DNA of 64,000 bases from Palaemon carinicauda (GCF_036898095.1 NC_090763.1:61225241-61289240), one strand, 5' to 3'. Positions 45,350-59,964 are shown, counted from the first letter of the stretch. Notes: generated from the letters alone by a model not told the origin. Program-made: numbers and translations.

Positions 45350-47050
45350 CCGGTTCGGGAGAGATGTCGCAGTGTGGTTGCTTGAGTAGTCTGCCCCGTG
45401 GGAGAAGCTCTCCCGCGAGTTCCGTCAGGGGAAGCAGAGGGTCCAGAAACCGTTCTGCGCATAGTCCCAGTGGAGCTCTCCCATTGAAAGGTTGACAGAC
45501 AACCTGGTCTTGTTGAGACCCATTGTCCACAGACAAAAGGGAGGAAAGACGCAGGCGTTGAAGTTGTCCCACCATCACCGGAATGCATCTTGCCAGAGTT
45601 TCGGGGTCTGAGACTGGGGGGAAGAATAGCGGAAGCTTGAGGTTCCAAGCTGTCGCGATCAGGTCCCCCAGACCAGTACTTGCTGGTTACCCAAGGTCAA
45701 AGACCCCCAGGTACACTCTCTCTACGAGGCTCTGCTCGGATAGTCTGAGAGAACATTCCCCTGCCTGGAATGAGAGAGCCGATGGTGGTATTGAGAGAAT
45801 CTCAATCATCCCGGTATCTCTACTGCAAGATGTGAAGGTGTGAAAATGCGTCCCCTGCTGGTTAGAATACGCCAGAATCATGAAGTCGACGCGCACGGGG
45901 CGACTCGGCAGGAGCTGTAGGATCTGTAGAGGGGCCAGACTAAGGCCCCTAAGCCTGCCTGAATGATGGAGAGGTATCCTTCAGGTCTTGACCATAGGCC
46001 TGGACCGGAACATGCCCCCCCCTCGGACGAGTCCGAGAACAGCATCAAGAATGTGGGGAAAGGACGAGAATATCCACTACCATCAAGAGGCTCCATAGGT
46101 CAACACCCATTGCAGGTCTAATAGTTCCGCTGGTCCCATAGGGGCCAGGAAGTCCGGTTAAACATTGCCTGAAGCCACCGGAACTTGGATCGCCCCACAT
46201 GGAACTTATCCTGAGGCGACCGTTCGGACTATAGACGGGTCAATGAGGAAAGGAGAACTAGGAAACGTTCCAAGGTAGGGCTGAAAGCTCTGCTTGACTG
46301 AGAACAGGTACTGCGACTCTCCTCAGTCTTGCCACAGTCAACCGAAAGGAAGGCTCGGAGGATGTGGTAACAGAATCTGGCGTCCCCAGGTGGTCACCCA
46401 TCCAAGTACCGACGTTGCTTAACCTCGCTGGACGGACGAGAAGCGGGGTTTCCAACGTGGTAAGGCCGTTGACTCAATATCATGGCCAGATACTCCAAAT
46501 GTTGAGGCAGAGGAAGAGAAGCCTCCAAGCAAAATACCATGAGCCCACACTCGTGGTAAGCATCCGGAAGCTTGTCCCGGCGCTGAAGAAGGTCGAACCC
46601 GAGCCTACCGGAGTTGACCAGCCCTCCAAACAGCAGAGGAGGCGGAAGCCTGCACCTGAGCGGCCAAGAGGAAGGCAGGGAGAGTTCTCTGGGGAAACAA
46701 ACATGCTATGCCACGGCGGGATAGCCACACTGCATCATAAGCAGGAATACTTGCAGTCTAGGCTGAATTCGACGAGCACCCTGGAAGATGGAAGGAATGG
46801 AAACTGAAAGTACCCGTCCTTCCGATCCAGGGTTTAAGGAGTCCTGTCGCCTCGTTACCAGTCTGATCGATTCTGCTGGTCTACGCTGGCGAAGTTTGTT
46901 CGACAAACTTGATCAGGGCTGAGAGGTCGACTAAGGACATCCCCTCTCAGATCCTTTCTTACAAGAAAGGATCGACTGAGGAGGCCGGGGGTGAAGCCGT
47001 CGATGATCCTAAGGAAGACCTTCGCCTAAGGTATGGATCATTCTGCCCAA
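45350..47050 (-). pseudogene. DIRS-D Pol remnant: RT, RNase H, methyltransferase-like
   Basis: Fragments in changing frames: RT near 46950-46750 (a SALIKFVEQT block and DGYFQFPF in place of DAYFHIPI); RNase H near 46060-45830 (LFSDSSEGG, then ILAYSNQQGTHF in place of LAYISKQGGT); the methyltransferase-like domain near 45670-45540 (ATAWNLKLPLFFPPVSDPE, then VFPPF). The order matches DIRS-A, so identity is secure, but no functional frame remains. Confidence 0.65.
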
Positions 47051-48340
47051 CCGGGCAACTCTGCTGACGCTATGGCATAGAGGTTCAGAGACACTGAATT
47101 CGCTGACAGAGACGGCAGGCGCGATATCCTTGGCTGATCACAGAGATTGTGCGGGAATGGGCATCGGGAAGCTGTCATTCGGATGAGTAACCTTAAGCAT
47201 TCTCCCAGAGAAAAACCTGCAATCCTAGAGTTCGTGAACTCCTTTTAGGACTATGCCCCCCCGGGGGAGTCTCCCGTGCCATCTGTTCCTGACAGGAGGA
47301 AACTGCAATTGGACACCTTGTCCCAGTTGTCGTAGCCGATAACTTAGGCCGACGTGATTGAAAGAAAAGGGCGCTGGAGCCCTGCAGAGTCTGGAAGAAA
47401 GCGCCTTGGAGGAGTGAAAACGGAAGTCGATTTCCTCCGCACAGCCGCTGTCTAAGTCTCTGTCCTTGGGCACAAACAAACTCTTCTCAAGGATGGAAGG
47501 GTGTCTGAGGTCGTCGACCTCCACAGAGGAGACACCCGAAGGAAGCCCTCAGTCAGCGCGTCCAGATGGTACAACATCGAGCTTGTCCGCAAGTTAGATA
47601 CTTAACGACGAAAGGCCAAGGTGCCTGAGCTCGAGAGGAGGAAAGTACCCATGCTCTTCCTGTAGCTTTCTTGAACCAAACCTCGGGCCGTAACCGAGGA
47701 GGGAAAGAACCTGGTAAGCTCTCAGAGGAAGGGGTAAGCAGTCACCCCTTGTCCGATGGAGAAATCTCGAACGGAAAGCCCCCCCGCCAAAAATCCTTCC
47801 AGGGAATGACGGGGAAGGGCTAACCAGGTTCAGGAAAGAGGAGTGTTGCTCAAATCTCCCTAAGTTTCTCCTATTCTTGCAAGTGCCATGCTCTGCGTTT
47901 ACGGGGTGAGGCCGTGTTCTGGAAATACGCTCCAGAAGAACTCGCCAGGCTGGCCATGCTGCGAAAACCCCATTGGGAATCGTGGGCGCAATCGCCCTGG
48001 AGCTCGCGTGACGGTAATTCAAAGATTTTTCGCGTGGGCGAACGGGGAAGCGCCCATGCGCGGTAACGCGAGCGAAGGAGCGCAGAAGGAGGGCGAGCGT
48101 GGTAGGAAGGGCGAGAGCTGGTGGTCGGCGAGCGATAACCCATAGACGAGCAATGGATACTGCAAGAAATAAGCCGACGTTTGTGTGAAAAAACACTGTA
48201 GGTTCGCGCGACGGAACACCATCCGTCCGCGTGATGGAAAACCGTTGGTTTGCGCGTGGGCGAACATTGGAAAGCATGGGTGCGGACACGCATGAGCGTA
48301 GACGTGCAGGCACGTGGGCGTGTGGGCGCGCAGGCGAATG

Positions 48341-48425
48341 GTCGCGCGGGCGCACAGGGAAGCGGTCGCGCGGGCGCACAGGGAAGCGGTCGCGCGGGCG
48401 CACAGGGAAGCGGTCGCGCGGGCGA
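48341..48425. repeat. 24-bp GC-rich minisatellite
   Basis: Three and a half copies of a 24-bp unit with GCGCACAGGGAAGCGGTCGC. The frames it opens encode Arg/Pro- or Arg/Gly-rich repeats. It lies in the Gag part of DIRS-D. Confidence 0.93.
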
Positions 48426-48589
48426 GCGGTCGTGAGGGTGGGCAGGTGGATGAGCGCGAGTCCGAGGCGGCGAACGCAAGCTTTAGCGCGATGGCGAGGA
48501 AACGCGCTGCCGCGTGGGCGAGGAAGACCGCTGGCGATATGGATCAACAAGCGATCGGTGGTGAGCTGGTGAGCGCTAACGCGCAGGTT

Positions 48590-49080
48590 GGCGATGGCGC
48601 GTTGTGTTATGCCGACGCGATGGTCGAGCAGCATGCGCAGGTAAGCGATCGTGCGTTGGCGAGCAATATGCGAAGGTGAGCGATCGCGAGCAGCATGTGC
48701 AGGAGGGAGATCGCGCGATGGTGATCAGCATGCGCAGATGGGCGGTTGCGCGATGGCGAGCAGCCTCTGCAGGTGGGCGATCGCGCGATGGCTATCAGCA
48801 TGCGCAGGGTCGCGCGATGGTGATCAGCATCCGCAGGTGTGCGGTCGCGCGATGGCGACCAGCATCCGCAGTTGAAGGTCGCGCGATGGCGACCAGCATC
48901 CGCAGTTGAGGGTCGCGCGATGGCGATCAGCATCCGCAGTTGAGGGTCGCGCGATGGCGATCAGCATCCGCAGTTGAGGGTCGCGCGATGGCGATCAGCA
49001 TCCGCAGTTGAGGGTCGCGCGATGGCAATCAGCATCCGCAGTTGAGGGTCGCGCGATGGCGATCAGCATGCGCAGGTGAG
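48590..49080. repeat. 34-bp GC-rich minisatellite
   Basis: At least six near-identical copies of a 34-bp unit at 48866-49065, with GCAGTTGAGGGTCGCGCGAT and GGCGATCAGCATCC, preceded by degenerate copies back to about 48590. There is no spacer between units, so it is not a CRISPR array. Confidence 0.93.
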
Positions 49081-49249
49081 CTAGTAGCTGGCGAACCATG
49101 TTCCTTCAGAAGAGTTGGAGAACGTTGGCGTGCCGGCTGTAACACACGTGGGCGAACCGGAGATCGCCGAGAGACAGGTGATCGCTGGCGAGCTGATGAT
49201 CGCTGGCGAGCTGATGATCGTGGCGAGCTGATGATCGCTGACGAGCAGA

Positions 49250-50030
49250 AGGCTACGCGTGGAAGCCTGCGTATAGAAGAAGAGTCCTTGACCCCGACCT
49301 GAACCGAAGTTCTAGATCGCGAGGGCGAACGTGGGCGCACAGGGCGCGTAACAGGAACCAACAGAAACAGCAGGGATGATCATCATGAAAGCGCTGACGA
49401 ACAGGAGAGCGCTGATGAGCAGAAGAGCGCCTGTGCGTTAACACTGAGCAGGAGCAGGAGAGAACACAGCAGAAGGGCGCGCAGGGAAACCCTGACACGC
49501 AAGGGAAGAAACCCCGTGGGAGGCAACCCTTTGCCCCGAAGGGATCGTTGTCCGCCGGGAGACTGATGTCCGCGGAAGACCGCTGTCCGTCGGGAAGACC
49601 GTTGTCCGTCGGGAAGACCGTTGCCCGTCGGAAGACGAGATCAGACTGCTGTCCATTTGCACCAAGGCGGAAGATCGAGAAAAAGGAGTTGTAGGCTGCA
49701 AACGGAGATTCAAAAAGGCGCCTCAAGCACCCTTATAGGGAGATGAGAGGCCCTTACGACGAGGCGGACGGTGGGCCTTACGGCGAGGGAGGCCAACAGC
49801 AACAGAAGAAACCTCCGAAGAGGAGTCTCTATGAGTGTACTCTCTCGCGAACGAAAGAGAAACATTTCGTAGAAGAGACTGGTCAGCAGTGACCTAAAAG
49901 GAGCAATCCTCCGAAGAGGAGCTCCTGCAGTTGCCCAGCCCCTTGAGCGAAACTGCAGGTGTGACCGCTCAGCACCAAGAGCATAGTCCCACGAAAAAAA
50001 GGCAAGAGGAGAACCCTCCATAAGGGGAAA
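49250..50030 (-). pseudogene. DIRS-D Gag-like region remnant
   Basis: Ser/Arg-rich sequence on the - strand (for example SSSDGQRSSRRTTVF and SFAREYTHRDSSSEV) with frameshifts. Composition and position suit the basic Gag of DIRS elements. No zinc cluster is visible. Confidence 0.4.
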
Positions 50031-50919
50031 AACTCAAGCCTGGACAGGAAAAACTTCCCTCGGAAGGAAAGTTACCTGCCCAAGGAGGCAAGCCTCCTGA
50101 GAGTTCTAAAATGAACTGGAGAGCTGTCCGTCGTCACGGGAGTACTTCCAGTAGAAGGAGACACGCCCCTGACGAAAACACAAGGGGGGAGGCAGCAACA
50201 GCCGAATCCCCAGGACTCAACAAGACAGCTCACACCGTTGCCATATTACAGAAACGAACTAGATCGGTAGCTGTAAAAAAATAAAACAAAAAACATTAGT
50301 ACACATTCATTCCCCCGGGAAGGCTCCGAAGAGGAATCCCGAGGGAAGGAAACAAGAATTACACAACAGGCACGTGCCCTCACAACCACTTACACTCACG
50401 GAAGGAGAGCTGTAACCAAAACAGAATTATAACAATTATAATTATGTAACTATGTAATTATGTAATTTAAAAATGAATGAACACTAAAGAAAGAACGAAA
50501 ACCCCGAAAGGAATCGTTCTACAAAGCTGAAAAATCAACAAATACAATTAGATTCATAAACTAATTGAGACAAACGTACGGCGTAGCAACCCCCCCACAC
50601 GGAAAGGAAGCTACAAGGGCGTAGTAACACGTAGTAAAAGGGTGAACGACCTCAAGAGAGAGAGAGAGAGAGAAAGACATGTCAAACTCGATCGCCACCC
50701 ATAACGCCGTGGCGGCCAACTGCCGAGGACACCACGTAGATAAGTACACTACACACAAATCTGAAAAGGAAACTTACTAATTTCTATACTCAAATATGTA
50801 TACAAACATGAAAACATGTTTACATATATATTGAGTAAATGAAAAGTAAGCGATTAAGTAAAGACAAAACAAACAATGGCTGCCAAGAGAGGACCAAGAC
50901 AGAGACGTATGTCACAGTC

Positions 50920-51090
50920 CGAGCCAAAAGTGAAAGTGGGCATTCATCTGTGTGTGAGGGAGGGGAGGGGTAGCTAGCTACCACTCCCCCTACCCCCCCC
51001 CCCCACTAACTAGCGCGGGGGTAATACACCCTCGTTAAATTCTAATGGCTCGCCATTTCAGCTGCGCTAAAAGGTAAACCCTGTGTAAAT
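50920..51090 (+). repeat. DIRS-D inverted terminal repeat (Gag side)
   Basis: Inverted copy of 43545-43695 with a longer C run in the middle. Confidence 0.92.
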
Positions 51091-51121
51091 AGCGTGGTTT
51101 GTATTTCGGTTACGGAACAAA

Positions 51122-52860
<1,739 letters not shown>

Positions 52861-52864
52861 GAAA

Positions 52865-53623
52865 GTTCGATAAAAAGGTGGAAAGATTGATAAAAAGGTG
52901 AGAGATGAACAAGCAGGATTTTATTAAATGTAGAAGTCGTACTAACCCAATTTTCATTTCAAGATATGTACAGCAATGTGTAGAAAATAGAAATCCTCTT
53001 TTGACGGCATTTATGGACTATGGAAAAAGCCTTTGATATAGTGCACCGGACAATTTTGTGTGAGTCCTGCGTTATTATGGAGTTCCTCCTAAGTGTGTAC
53101 TTTTGATCAAGTCTGTTCATGAGCATAGTAAGTGCAAAGTTAATGTTAGTGGAGTCCTATCAAATGAATTTCCAGTGAACAGTGGAGTACTCCAAGGGAA
53201 TGTGTTGTCACCTATGTTGTTTATACTCCTCATGGATTTTGTAATGCACAGAACAGTTGGGGGTGATGGAGAAGGATTGGACTGGATTGGTAATAGGAAA
53301 TTAGCTGACCTACAGCATGCTGATGATGCTGTCCTTATTAGCAGAACATTATAGGATTTGCAATGCAGGCTTACCGGAATGCATGAAATATCACATGAGG
53401 TTGGGTTCAAATTAAGTGAAAGAAAGACGATGAGAACAGAATATGCAAAGGAAGATGAAATATTGGAAGGAGAAAGGGTTAATGAGGTAGAATCATTTAA
53501 CTATTTAGGAACTATGATCTCTAATACAGGGTCTTTGGAATTGGAGTTTAAATAAAAGATTGCAAAAAGCAAATCAGACAAGGGCTAGGTTAAGTAAAAT
53601 TTGAAAATCAAATCGCCTGAAAT
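52865..53623 (+). pseudogene. LINE remnant split by DIRS-C, 5' piece
   Basis: RT blocks in shifting frames: DEQAGFIKCRSRTNPIF, EKAFDIVHRTIL, NSGVLQGNVLSPMLFILLMD, LQHADDAVLIS (HADD for YADD), GFKLSERKT and FNYLGTMIS. This is the RT of a non-LTR element of the RTE/Ingi/Jockey-like type. A TAG interrupts it after the ADD block (near 53352). The coding sequence breaks off at DIRS-C and resumes at 60137. Confidence 0.85.
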
Positions 53624-53664
53624 ATGTTATTTTTATTAATAAAATAAATTTTTGAATATACTTA

Positions 53665-53835
53665 CCCGGTGATCATATAGCTGTCAGCTCTGCTGCCCGA
53701 CAGAAAAACCTAAGGACAAAATACGCCAGCGATCGCTTTACAGGTGGGGGTGTACATCAACTGCGCCATCTGTCGAGCAGGTACTCAAGTACTCCATGTC
53801 AACACAGAACCAATTTTCTCCTCGGCCCACTGGGT
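53665..53835 (-). repeat. DIRS-C inverted terminal repeat (recombinase side)
   Basis: Inverted copy of about 59965-60110; contains CCAGCGATCGCTTTACAGG and ACTCAAGTACTCCATGTC. Confidence 0.9.
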
Positions 53836-53875
53836 CTCTATTGGGGAGGAAGGGAGGGTCCTTTAATATATGATC

Positions 53876-53960
53876 ACCGGGTAAGTATATTCAAAAATTT
53901 ATTTTATTAATAAAAATAACATTTTTCATTATTAAACTTAGCCGGTGATCATATAGCTGA
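53876..53960 (-). repeat. DIRS-C internal complementary region
   Basis: Complements of both outer ends joined, with AACATTTTTCATTATT at the seam. Confidence 0.88.
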
Positions 53961-54363
53961 TTCACACCCAGGGGGGTGGGTAGAGACCAGCATTACATGT
54001 TGACATTATTATGAGCTAAGTATTTTGTATTTCATTTTAGCAGTTATTCAAAATAACAAACATAAAATAAATAAGTACCTGGTAAGGAAGTCGACTTGAA
54101 GAATTACTCTGCCTTTTTAAGTACGTCTTCCTTACGGAGCCTCGCGATCCTCTTAGGATGCTGAGCGACCCCTAGGATCTGAAGTATCAAGGGTTGCAAC
54201 CCATACAACAGGACCTCATCAAAACCTCTAATCTAGGCGCTTCTCAAGAAATGACTTTGACCACCCGCCAAATCAAGTAGGATGCGAAAGGCTTCTTAGC
54301 CTTCCGGACAACCCAAAAACAATAATAAAACATTTCAAGAGAAAGATTAAAAAGGTTATGGAA

Positions 54364-55543
54364 TTAGGGAATTGTAGTGGTTGAGCCCTCACCCACTACT
54401 GCACTCGTTGCTACGAATGGTCCCAGAGTGTAGCAGTTCTCGTAAAGAGACTGGACATTCTTAAGATAAAAAGACGCGAACACTGATTTGCTTTTCCAAT
54501 AGGTTGCGTCGATTATACTTTGCAGAGATCTATTTTATTTAAAGGCCACGGAAGTTGCGACAGCTCTAACTTCGTGTGTCCTTACCTTCAGCAAAGCTTG
54601 GTCTTCCTCATTCAGATAGGAATGAGCTTCTCGTATTAAGAGTCTGAAAAAATAGGATAAAGCATTCTTTGACATAGGCAAAGATGGATTCTTAACTGAA
54701 CACCATAAAGCTTCAGACGGGCCTCGTAAAGGTTTTAAATAGAACTTAAGAGCTCTTACAGGACATAAGACTCTTTCTAGTTCATTTCCAACCATACAAA
54801 AAGTTTGGAATATCGAACGATATTGGTCAAGGCCGAGAAGGCAGCTCGTGTTTGGCTAGAAAACCAAGTTGTAGAACATGTAGCCGTTTCGGATGAGAAT
54901 CCGATGTTCTTGCTGAAGGCATGAATCTCACTGACTCTTTTAGCTGTGGCTAAGCATATCAGGAAAAGAGTCTTAAAGGTGAGATCTTTCAGGGAGGCTG
55001 ATTGTAGCGGTTCGAACCTGTCTGACATAAGGAATCTTAGTACCACGTCTAAATTCCAACCAGGTGTAACCAAACGACGCTCCTTCGAGGTCTCAAAAGA
55101 CTTAAGGAGGTCCTGTAGATCTTTATTGTTGGAAAGATCTAAGCCTCTGTGACAGAAGACTGATGCCAACATGCTTCTGTAACCCTTGATAGTGGGAGCT
55201 GAAAGAGATCGTTCTTTCCTCAGATATAAGAGAAAGTCAGCTATATGAGTTACAGAGGTACTGGTCAAGGATACGGATACTGACTTGCACCAGTTTCGGA
55301 AGATATTCCACTTCGATTGGTAGACTCTAAGGGTGGATGTTCTCCTTGCTCTAGCAATCGCTCTGGTTGCCTCCTTCGAAAAGCCTCTAGCTCTCGAGAG
55401 TCTTTCGATAGTCTGAAGGCAGTCAGACGAAGAGCGTGGAGGCCTTGGTGTACCTTCTTTAGTGTGGCTGACGTAGAAGGTCCACCCTTAGGGGAAGTGT
55501 TCTGGGAACGTCTACTAGCCATCGAAGTACCTCGGTGAGCCAT
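54364..55543 (-). pseudogene. DIRS-C tyrosine recombinase, lightly broken
   Basis: Starts at MAHRGTSMASRRSQ (55543) by analogy with DIRS-A. The N-terminal and most of the catalytic domain are readable, with Arg in TAKRVSEIHA and HEVR in RTHEVRAVATSVAFK. Lesions are small frameshifts near 55470, 55260 and 54800 and a TAA at 54535-54537 just after VAFK. Past that stop the frame reads on through ASFYLKNV (catalytic Tyr) to GSTTTIP. Confidence 0.85.
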
Positions 55544-56460
55544 TCTCTCGCGGGCCAGAGGGAAGCAACTAGCGTCAACCTTGTCCCTTCGTGAGAGGCG
55601 AACTTCTGCAGTACCTTGTTGACAATCTTGAACGGAGGGAATGCATATAGATCTAGATGTGACCAATCTAGTAGAAAGGCATCTATATGAACTGCTGCTG
55701 GGTCCGGGATTGGTGAGCAAAATATTGGGAGCCTCTTGGTCATCGAGGTTGCGAAGAGATCTATGGTTGGCTGGCCCCAGGTGGCCCAAAGTCTCTTGCA
55801 TACATCCTTGTGGAGGGTCCATTCTGTTGGAATTATTTGTCCCTTCCGACTGAGACAATCTGCCATGACATTCAAGTTGCCTTGGATGAACCTCGTTACT
55901 AGTGAAATGTCTAGACCTTTTGACCAGGTGAGGAGGTCCCTTGCGATCTCGTACAATGTCAGAGAGTAGGTCCCTCCTTGCTTGGAGATGTACGCCAAAG
56001 CCGTGGTGTTGTCCGAGTTCACCTCCACCACTTTGCCTTGAAGGAGAGACCTGAAGCTTTCCAGGTCAGACGTACTGCCAGTAGCTCCTTGCAGTTGAAA
56101 TGCATTGTCCTTTGACTCGAGTTCCATAATCCCGAGCATTCCCTACCGTCTAATGTCGCACCCCAGCCTACGTCCGATGCGTCCGAGAAGAGAACGTGGT
56201 TGGGAGTCTGAACAGTCAGGGGAAGACCCTCTCTAAGGTTGATATAGTCCTTTCACCAAGTCAGACAAGACTTTATCTTTCCGGAAACCGGGACGAGACC
56301 GCTTCTAGCGTCTTGTCCTTTTTCCAGTGAAAAGCTAGATGGTATAGAAGAGGACGGAGGTGTAGTCTTCCTAGTGACACAAATTGATCCACAGATGACA
56401 GTGTCCCTACCAGACTCATCCACAGCCTGACTGGGCAGCGTTCCTTCTTCAGCATCTTCT
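55459..56460 (-). pseudogene. DIRS-C Pol remnant: RT end, RNase H, methyltransferase-like
   Basis: Begins at the RT thumb (MLKKERCPVRLWMSLVGTLS), then RNase H, with its first part frameshifted near 56280-56100, continuing as VNSDNTTALAYISKQGGT, LADCLSRK-like MADCLSRKGQ and the methyltransferase-like DLFATSMTKRLP, IDAFLLDW, YAFPPFKIV and ASLWPAREW. From 56139 to 55462 the frame is intact. Confidence 0.88.
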
Positions 56461-56479
56461 GGACGGATAGCAGGGCTGG

Positions 56480-58840
56480 GGGTTGATCGTCTTGTTCAGC
56501 AACGTCCTCATCAGAGGGTTCCTCATCCGAAACTGATGAGGAAACGGCAACGGAGTGGGCAACGTCTGACTCGCTGAATCCGGTCGCACTGGTGGATGCG
56601 TGACGGAGCCGGACGCAATATCATGGCACTGCTGCACAGTCTGTGAACTGTCAACAACCATGGGTGCGCGAGGAAGTACAGCGTCAACCCGAAACTGTCT
56701 AGACTGTCTGGGTTGTGCAGTCAACACCCTACCGGGTTGCTGAGGTTGACGCACTGCGTCACAACAAGTCACCTCTGCTGGTTGTTGAACGTCTTCCTAG
56801 TGACACACTGAACGTCAACAACCACCTCCGAGCGTCGCTTAACGTCAACGTGCGACTGGCAACCCACACTGGGTCGCATCGGTGGAGGAACCACCTCAAC
56901 TGGCAGACGCGAGTAGGATACCTCAGCGTCAACAGGGCGCACAACCAACCGGTTGGAAGGTTGTTGGCCAGAAGGTTCTTCTCCGCATTTAAGTCCTCTA
57001 TTAAGGACACAAGCTTGGACTGCATGTCTTGCAGCAAAGCCCATTAGGGTCTACGGGAGCAGGTGTGGCAACAGACGGGGTTAGCGACTGAGGCGGAACC
57101 ATTTACCATCCCTGGAAGCCTTGTTATGTGTGACATAATAGTACAGCAAAACTTCAAAGGCTCGACAAAAGTTGAGAAGTTGACCTGTAAACAACTTGGA
57201 GCGTCTCCTGGCTAGGCGCCAGGGTGAGTCTACCAGAATTGAGAAGTCTATCTGGGCAGAGGCATGAACTCCCAAGCCGAGAACTTCTCTCGTGTCCTAT
57301 CAGACTCTCGCTCTATAAGCCAGTTAAAAAGAAGGGAAATCAAAGGCTGTATCCCTAAAACTCCTCCTGGTGCAAAAACCAGTCGCCTAGCCAACGTAAC
57401 GCTCTCTAGGAGAGCGAGAGAGCACTAGCTTAACAACAACGGCTTCGAAGTAGCTAGGCCTAGTGTAAGTTCTGACGTTTAGGCGAACGAGGAGCAGCAG
57501 TTACAAGATCCGGACGAAGATCCTTAAAAAATCATCATGATTTAATTAAAGTCCATAGGAGGCTAAGCAGCTTAAGGCTCCTCTCCAAATGACAGAGTCC
57601 TCAAAGGAATATCAGTAGGAGGGAGAACAGCACTTTCTCATCTACAGGAACCTTGTCCGATAAAAGCTAGGTTATCTCAGCGAGTCTCTCACTGGTGCAT
57701 TAGTAGCAGACCAGAAGGCAACGTCATGTAGCTGCTTGACAGTCTGTGAACTGTCAACAACTGAACTGTCAACCACAACAGGTGCGTGAGGACATACAGC
57801 ACTGGTGCATTAGTAGCAGACCAGGAGGCAACGTCATGTAACTGCTTGACAGTCTGTGAACTGTCAACAACTGAACTGTCAACCACAACAGGTGCGTGAG
57901 GACATACAGCACTGGTGCATTAGTAGCAGACCAGGAGGCAACGTCATGTAACTGCTTGACAGTCTGTGAACTGTCAACAACTGAACTGTCAACCACAACA
58001 GGTGCGTGAGGACATACAGTGTTCACTCGAGACTGCTTTGACTGTCTATACTGAGCAGTCAAAACAACTCTAGAATGCGGAGGTTGACGCACAGCGTCAA
58101 AACAAAGCAACTTAACTCCACCCTCCTGTTGTTGTGGTAACTCGCGAACGTCAACGGAGGGTAGCGTGCGTCTGTGAACGTCAACGTGCGGCTGGCAGGG
58201 TACACTGCGCATGGGTGGTGGAACTCTCACAGGCGGAGTGCGGGAGCAGGTAGCCTCAGCGTCTACTGTATGCACAACCGTGGTTGATTGTAGGCTAACG
58301 GGTGCAGCGTCAACCTTCTCCGCACGATACTCCTGCATAAAAGATGCTAACTGTGTCTGCATAGACTGTAGCAAAGACCACTTAGGGTCTACAGCAGCAG
58401 GTGCGGCAACAGACGGTGTTACTGCCTGTTGCGGTACCACTTTGCCTCTCTTAGGAGGTGTGCAGTCGTCGGAAGACTGCAGCGAGTCCGAACTGACCCA
58501 GTGGCTACAACTGGGCCGTTGGACCTGCGCAGAAGGGACCGACTTGCGCTTAATGAGCTGCGAGACCTTGGTCCATGGTTTCTTACGAGAAACCTCTTCC
58601 GCAGACGAGAAGTAAATGGGCTCTCTCGTCTTTGTGGGGGTGGGGCGATCTTGGGTAGATACGCCCGAAACCACGGAGGGAAACGTCTGTTCGTTGATCA
58701 AGGCCTGACGAACCCATAAGTCGTTCGACATTACTTCTCCCCTGGGCTTGGGAGCTTGCAAGAGGTCCCGGACTAGGTGAACGACAGGCACGAACAGACG
58801 AACCCTCGGACGCAACACTGTAACACTTTGCGCATATCAC
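56480..58840 (-). pseudogene. DIRS-C Gag remnant
   Basis: Gag homology in several frames: ACRSPSPGPLASSQAQGRSN near 58790, VDPKWSLLQSMQTQLASF, then DAVRQPPHSRVVLTAQ, and a second block ending near 56480 at the deletion junction. It is disrupted by three 110-bp direct repeats (57691-58020) that rotate the frame. Confidence 0.75.
57691..58020. repeat. Three 110-bp direct repeats in DIRS-C Gag
   Basis: Copies start at 57691, 57801 and 57911, each with ACTGGTGCATTAGTAGCAGA. 110 is not a multiple of three, so each copy shifts the frame. Confidence 0.95.
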
Positions 58841-59762
58841 TTTATCACTTCGATTTTCTGTTTTGCACTTATTTCACTGAAATCGAAACTTTAATACTAG
58901 CAAAAACAGAAAACATATATAAAGATAAAGAATTCAGTGGCTGGGAAAGAGACTAAACACTAGTTCAAATAAACTACGTTTACAAACTCTCACCGCACAT
59001 AGCCTGGGGACAAGAATAAAACCCTAGAAACGTTTTACCTTCTTCCCCGTACAGCGACTAGGGAGGAGAGAAACACGAGAACAACGTTACCCGCTTGAAC
59101 GGAACGTTTTTTCTCCTCTCTCTCCCTCCGTCTCTATCTCTCTCTCTCTTTCTCTCTTGATTTCGCACCTGAGAGAAGAGCCCAATTATATATCGTCAAA
59201 AAAACATGTTATTTGGCTAAAGGAAAAAAACTGAAAGGTTTTCCAAATAAAAAGTTCCTTTAATTTAGAATTTAAACCATTTAAGTTAAGAAAGAATGAA
59301 CGAAACGTCAGAATCGATTTACTCTTACTGCAAAGTGAAACCGTGATACACTCTCTCTCTATCGTAACGATAGAGCGCATGTTGAACGTCCTGAACGTCA
59401 ACAACTGCGTAGTCTAAAAAAACTAAACGTTAGTTCATCTTTGAAAACAGTACGAAGACTATCAAAGAAATTCTTTCATAAAACATTAAATTTAAAAAGT
59501 TTTAAATTCCTTAAAGGCTAAATACGATATAACGGGCTCAACGTTGATTAACTTCGGTTCCAAGTTAGGACCGCCTACTATCAGGAAAGGTCGCATATAA
59601 ACAAAACATAAAAAATTTATTTTTATATGTTTATAATAAATGGAAAGTTAATCGAAGAGGCCTAATAAAGGCGGAGAGATATAAAATATATAGATCTATA
59701 ACGTGTTAAGCAAAATTACTAAAAACCTAAACACACTTCCGTCTAAGGGAAGGGTCGGCCAT
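58841..59762 (-). other. DIRS-C 5' segment shared with DIRS-B
   Basis: Homologous to 11927-12895 and absent from DIRS-A. AT-rich with GA/CT runs. It ends at the gag ATG position (MADPSLRRK, near 59762). Confidence 0.65.
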
Positions 59763-59964
59763 TTAAAAGTGAAAGAGAGTCCATACTCTCTTTGTCACCA
59801 TAATCAAATCTATCCAAAACGAGCTCAAGTTTTGAGATGAAGATAAAACCCCTGCATAGCGAAAGCTCAAAACTAGAATAGTGTACTTCACCAAATAGTT
59901 GTGAAAACAAATCCAGTTAGTAACAGCGTATTTAGTAGGTCTTGCCAGTGGCACGACAGAGAGA

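Larger units (their letters stand above)
43479..51121 (-). mobile_element. DIRS-D: divergent, decayed DIRS-like element
   Basis: A 7.6-kb element on the - strand. Inverted terminal repeats are 43545-43695 and 50920-51090, sharing TTTAGCGCAGCTGAAATGGC and TAATTTAACG-type sequence. The internal complementary region at 43731-43835 joins complements of both outer ends with GTCATTTGTTCC at the seam, so the overlap is again TTT. In - strand order: a Gag-like R/S-rich region with minisatellites, RT, RNase H, methyltransferase-like and recombinase remnants. It is markedly GC-rich compared with the flanks. Coding remnants are recognisable only across many frameshifts. Confidence 0.88.

Noticed and set aside
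47594..48634. 346-codon ORF on the - strand with Arg/Pro repeats
   Set aside because: It is produced by the 24-bp and 34-bp GC-rich minisatellites, which open several frames on both strands; no domain or start context supports a protein.
48590..49080. Possible CRISPR-like array of 34-bp repeats
   Set aside because: The units are contiguous with no unique spacers, and the context is a eukaryotic retroelement.
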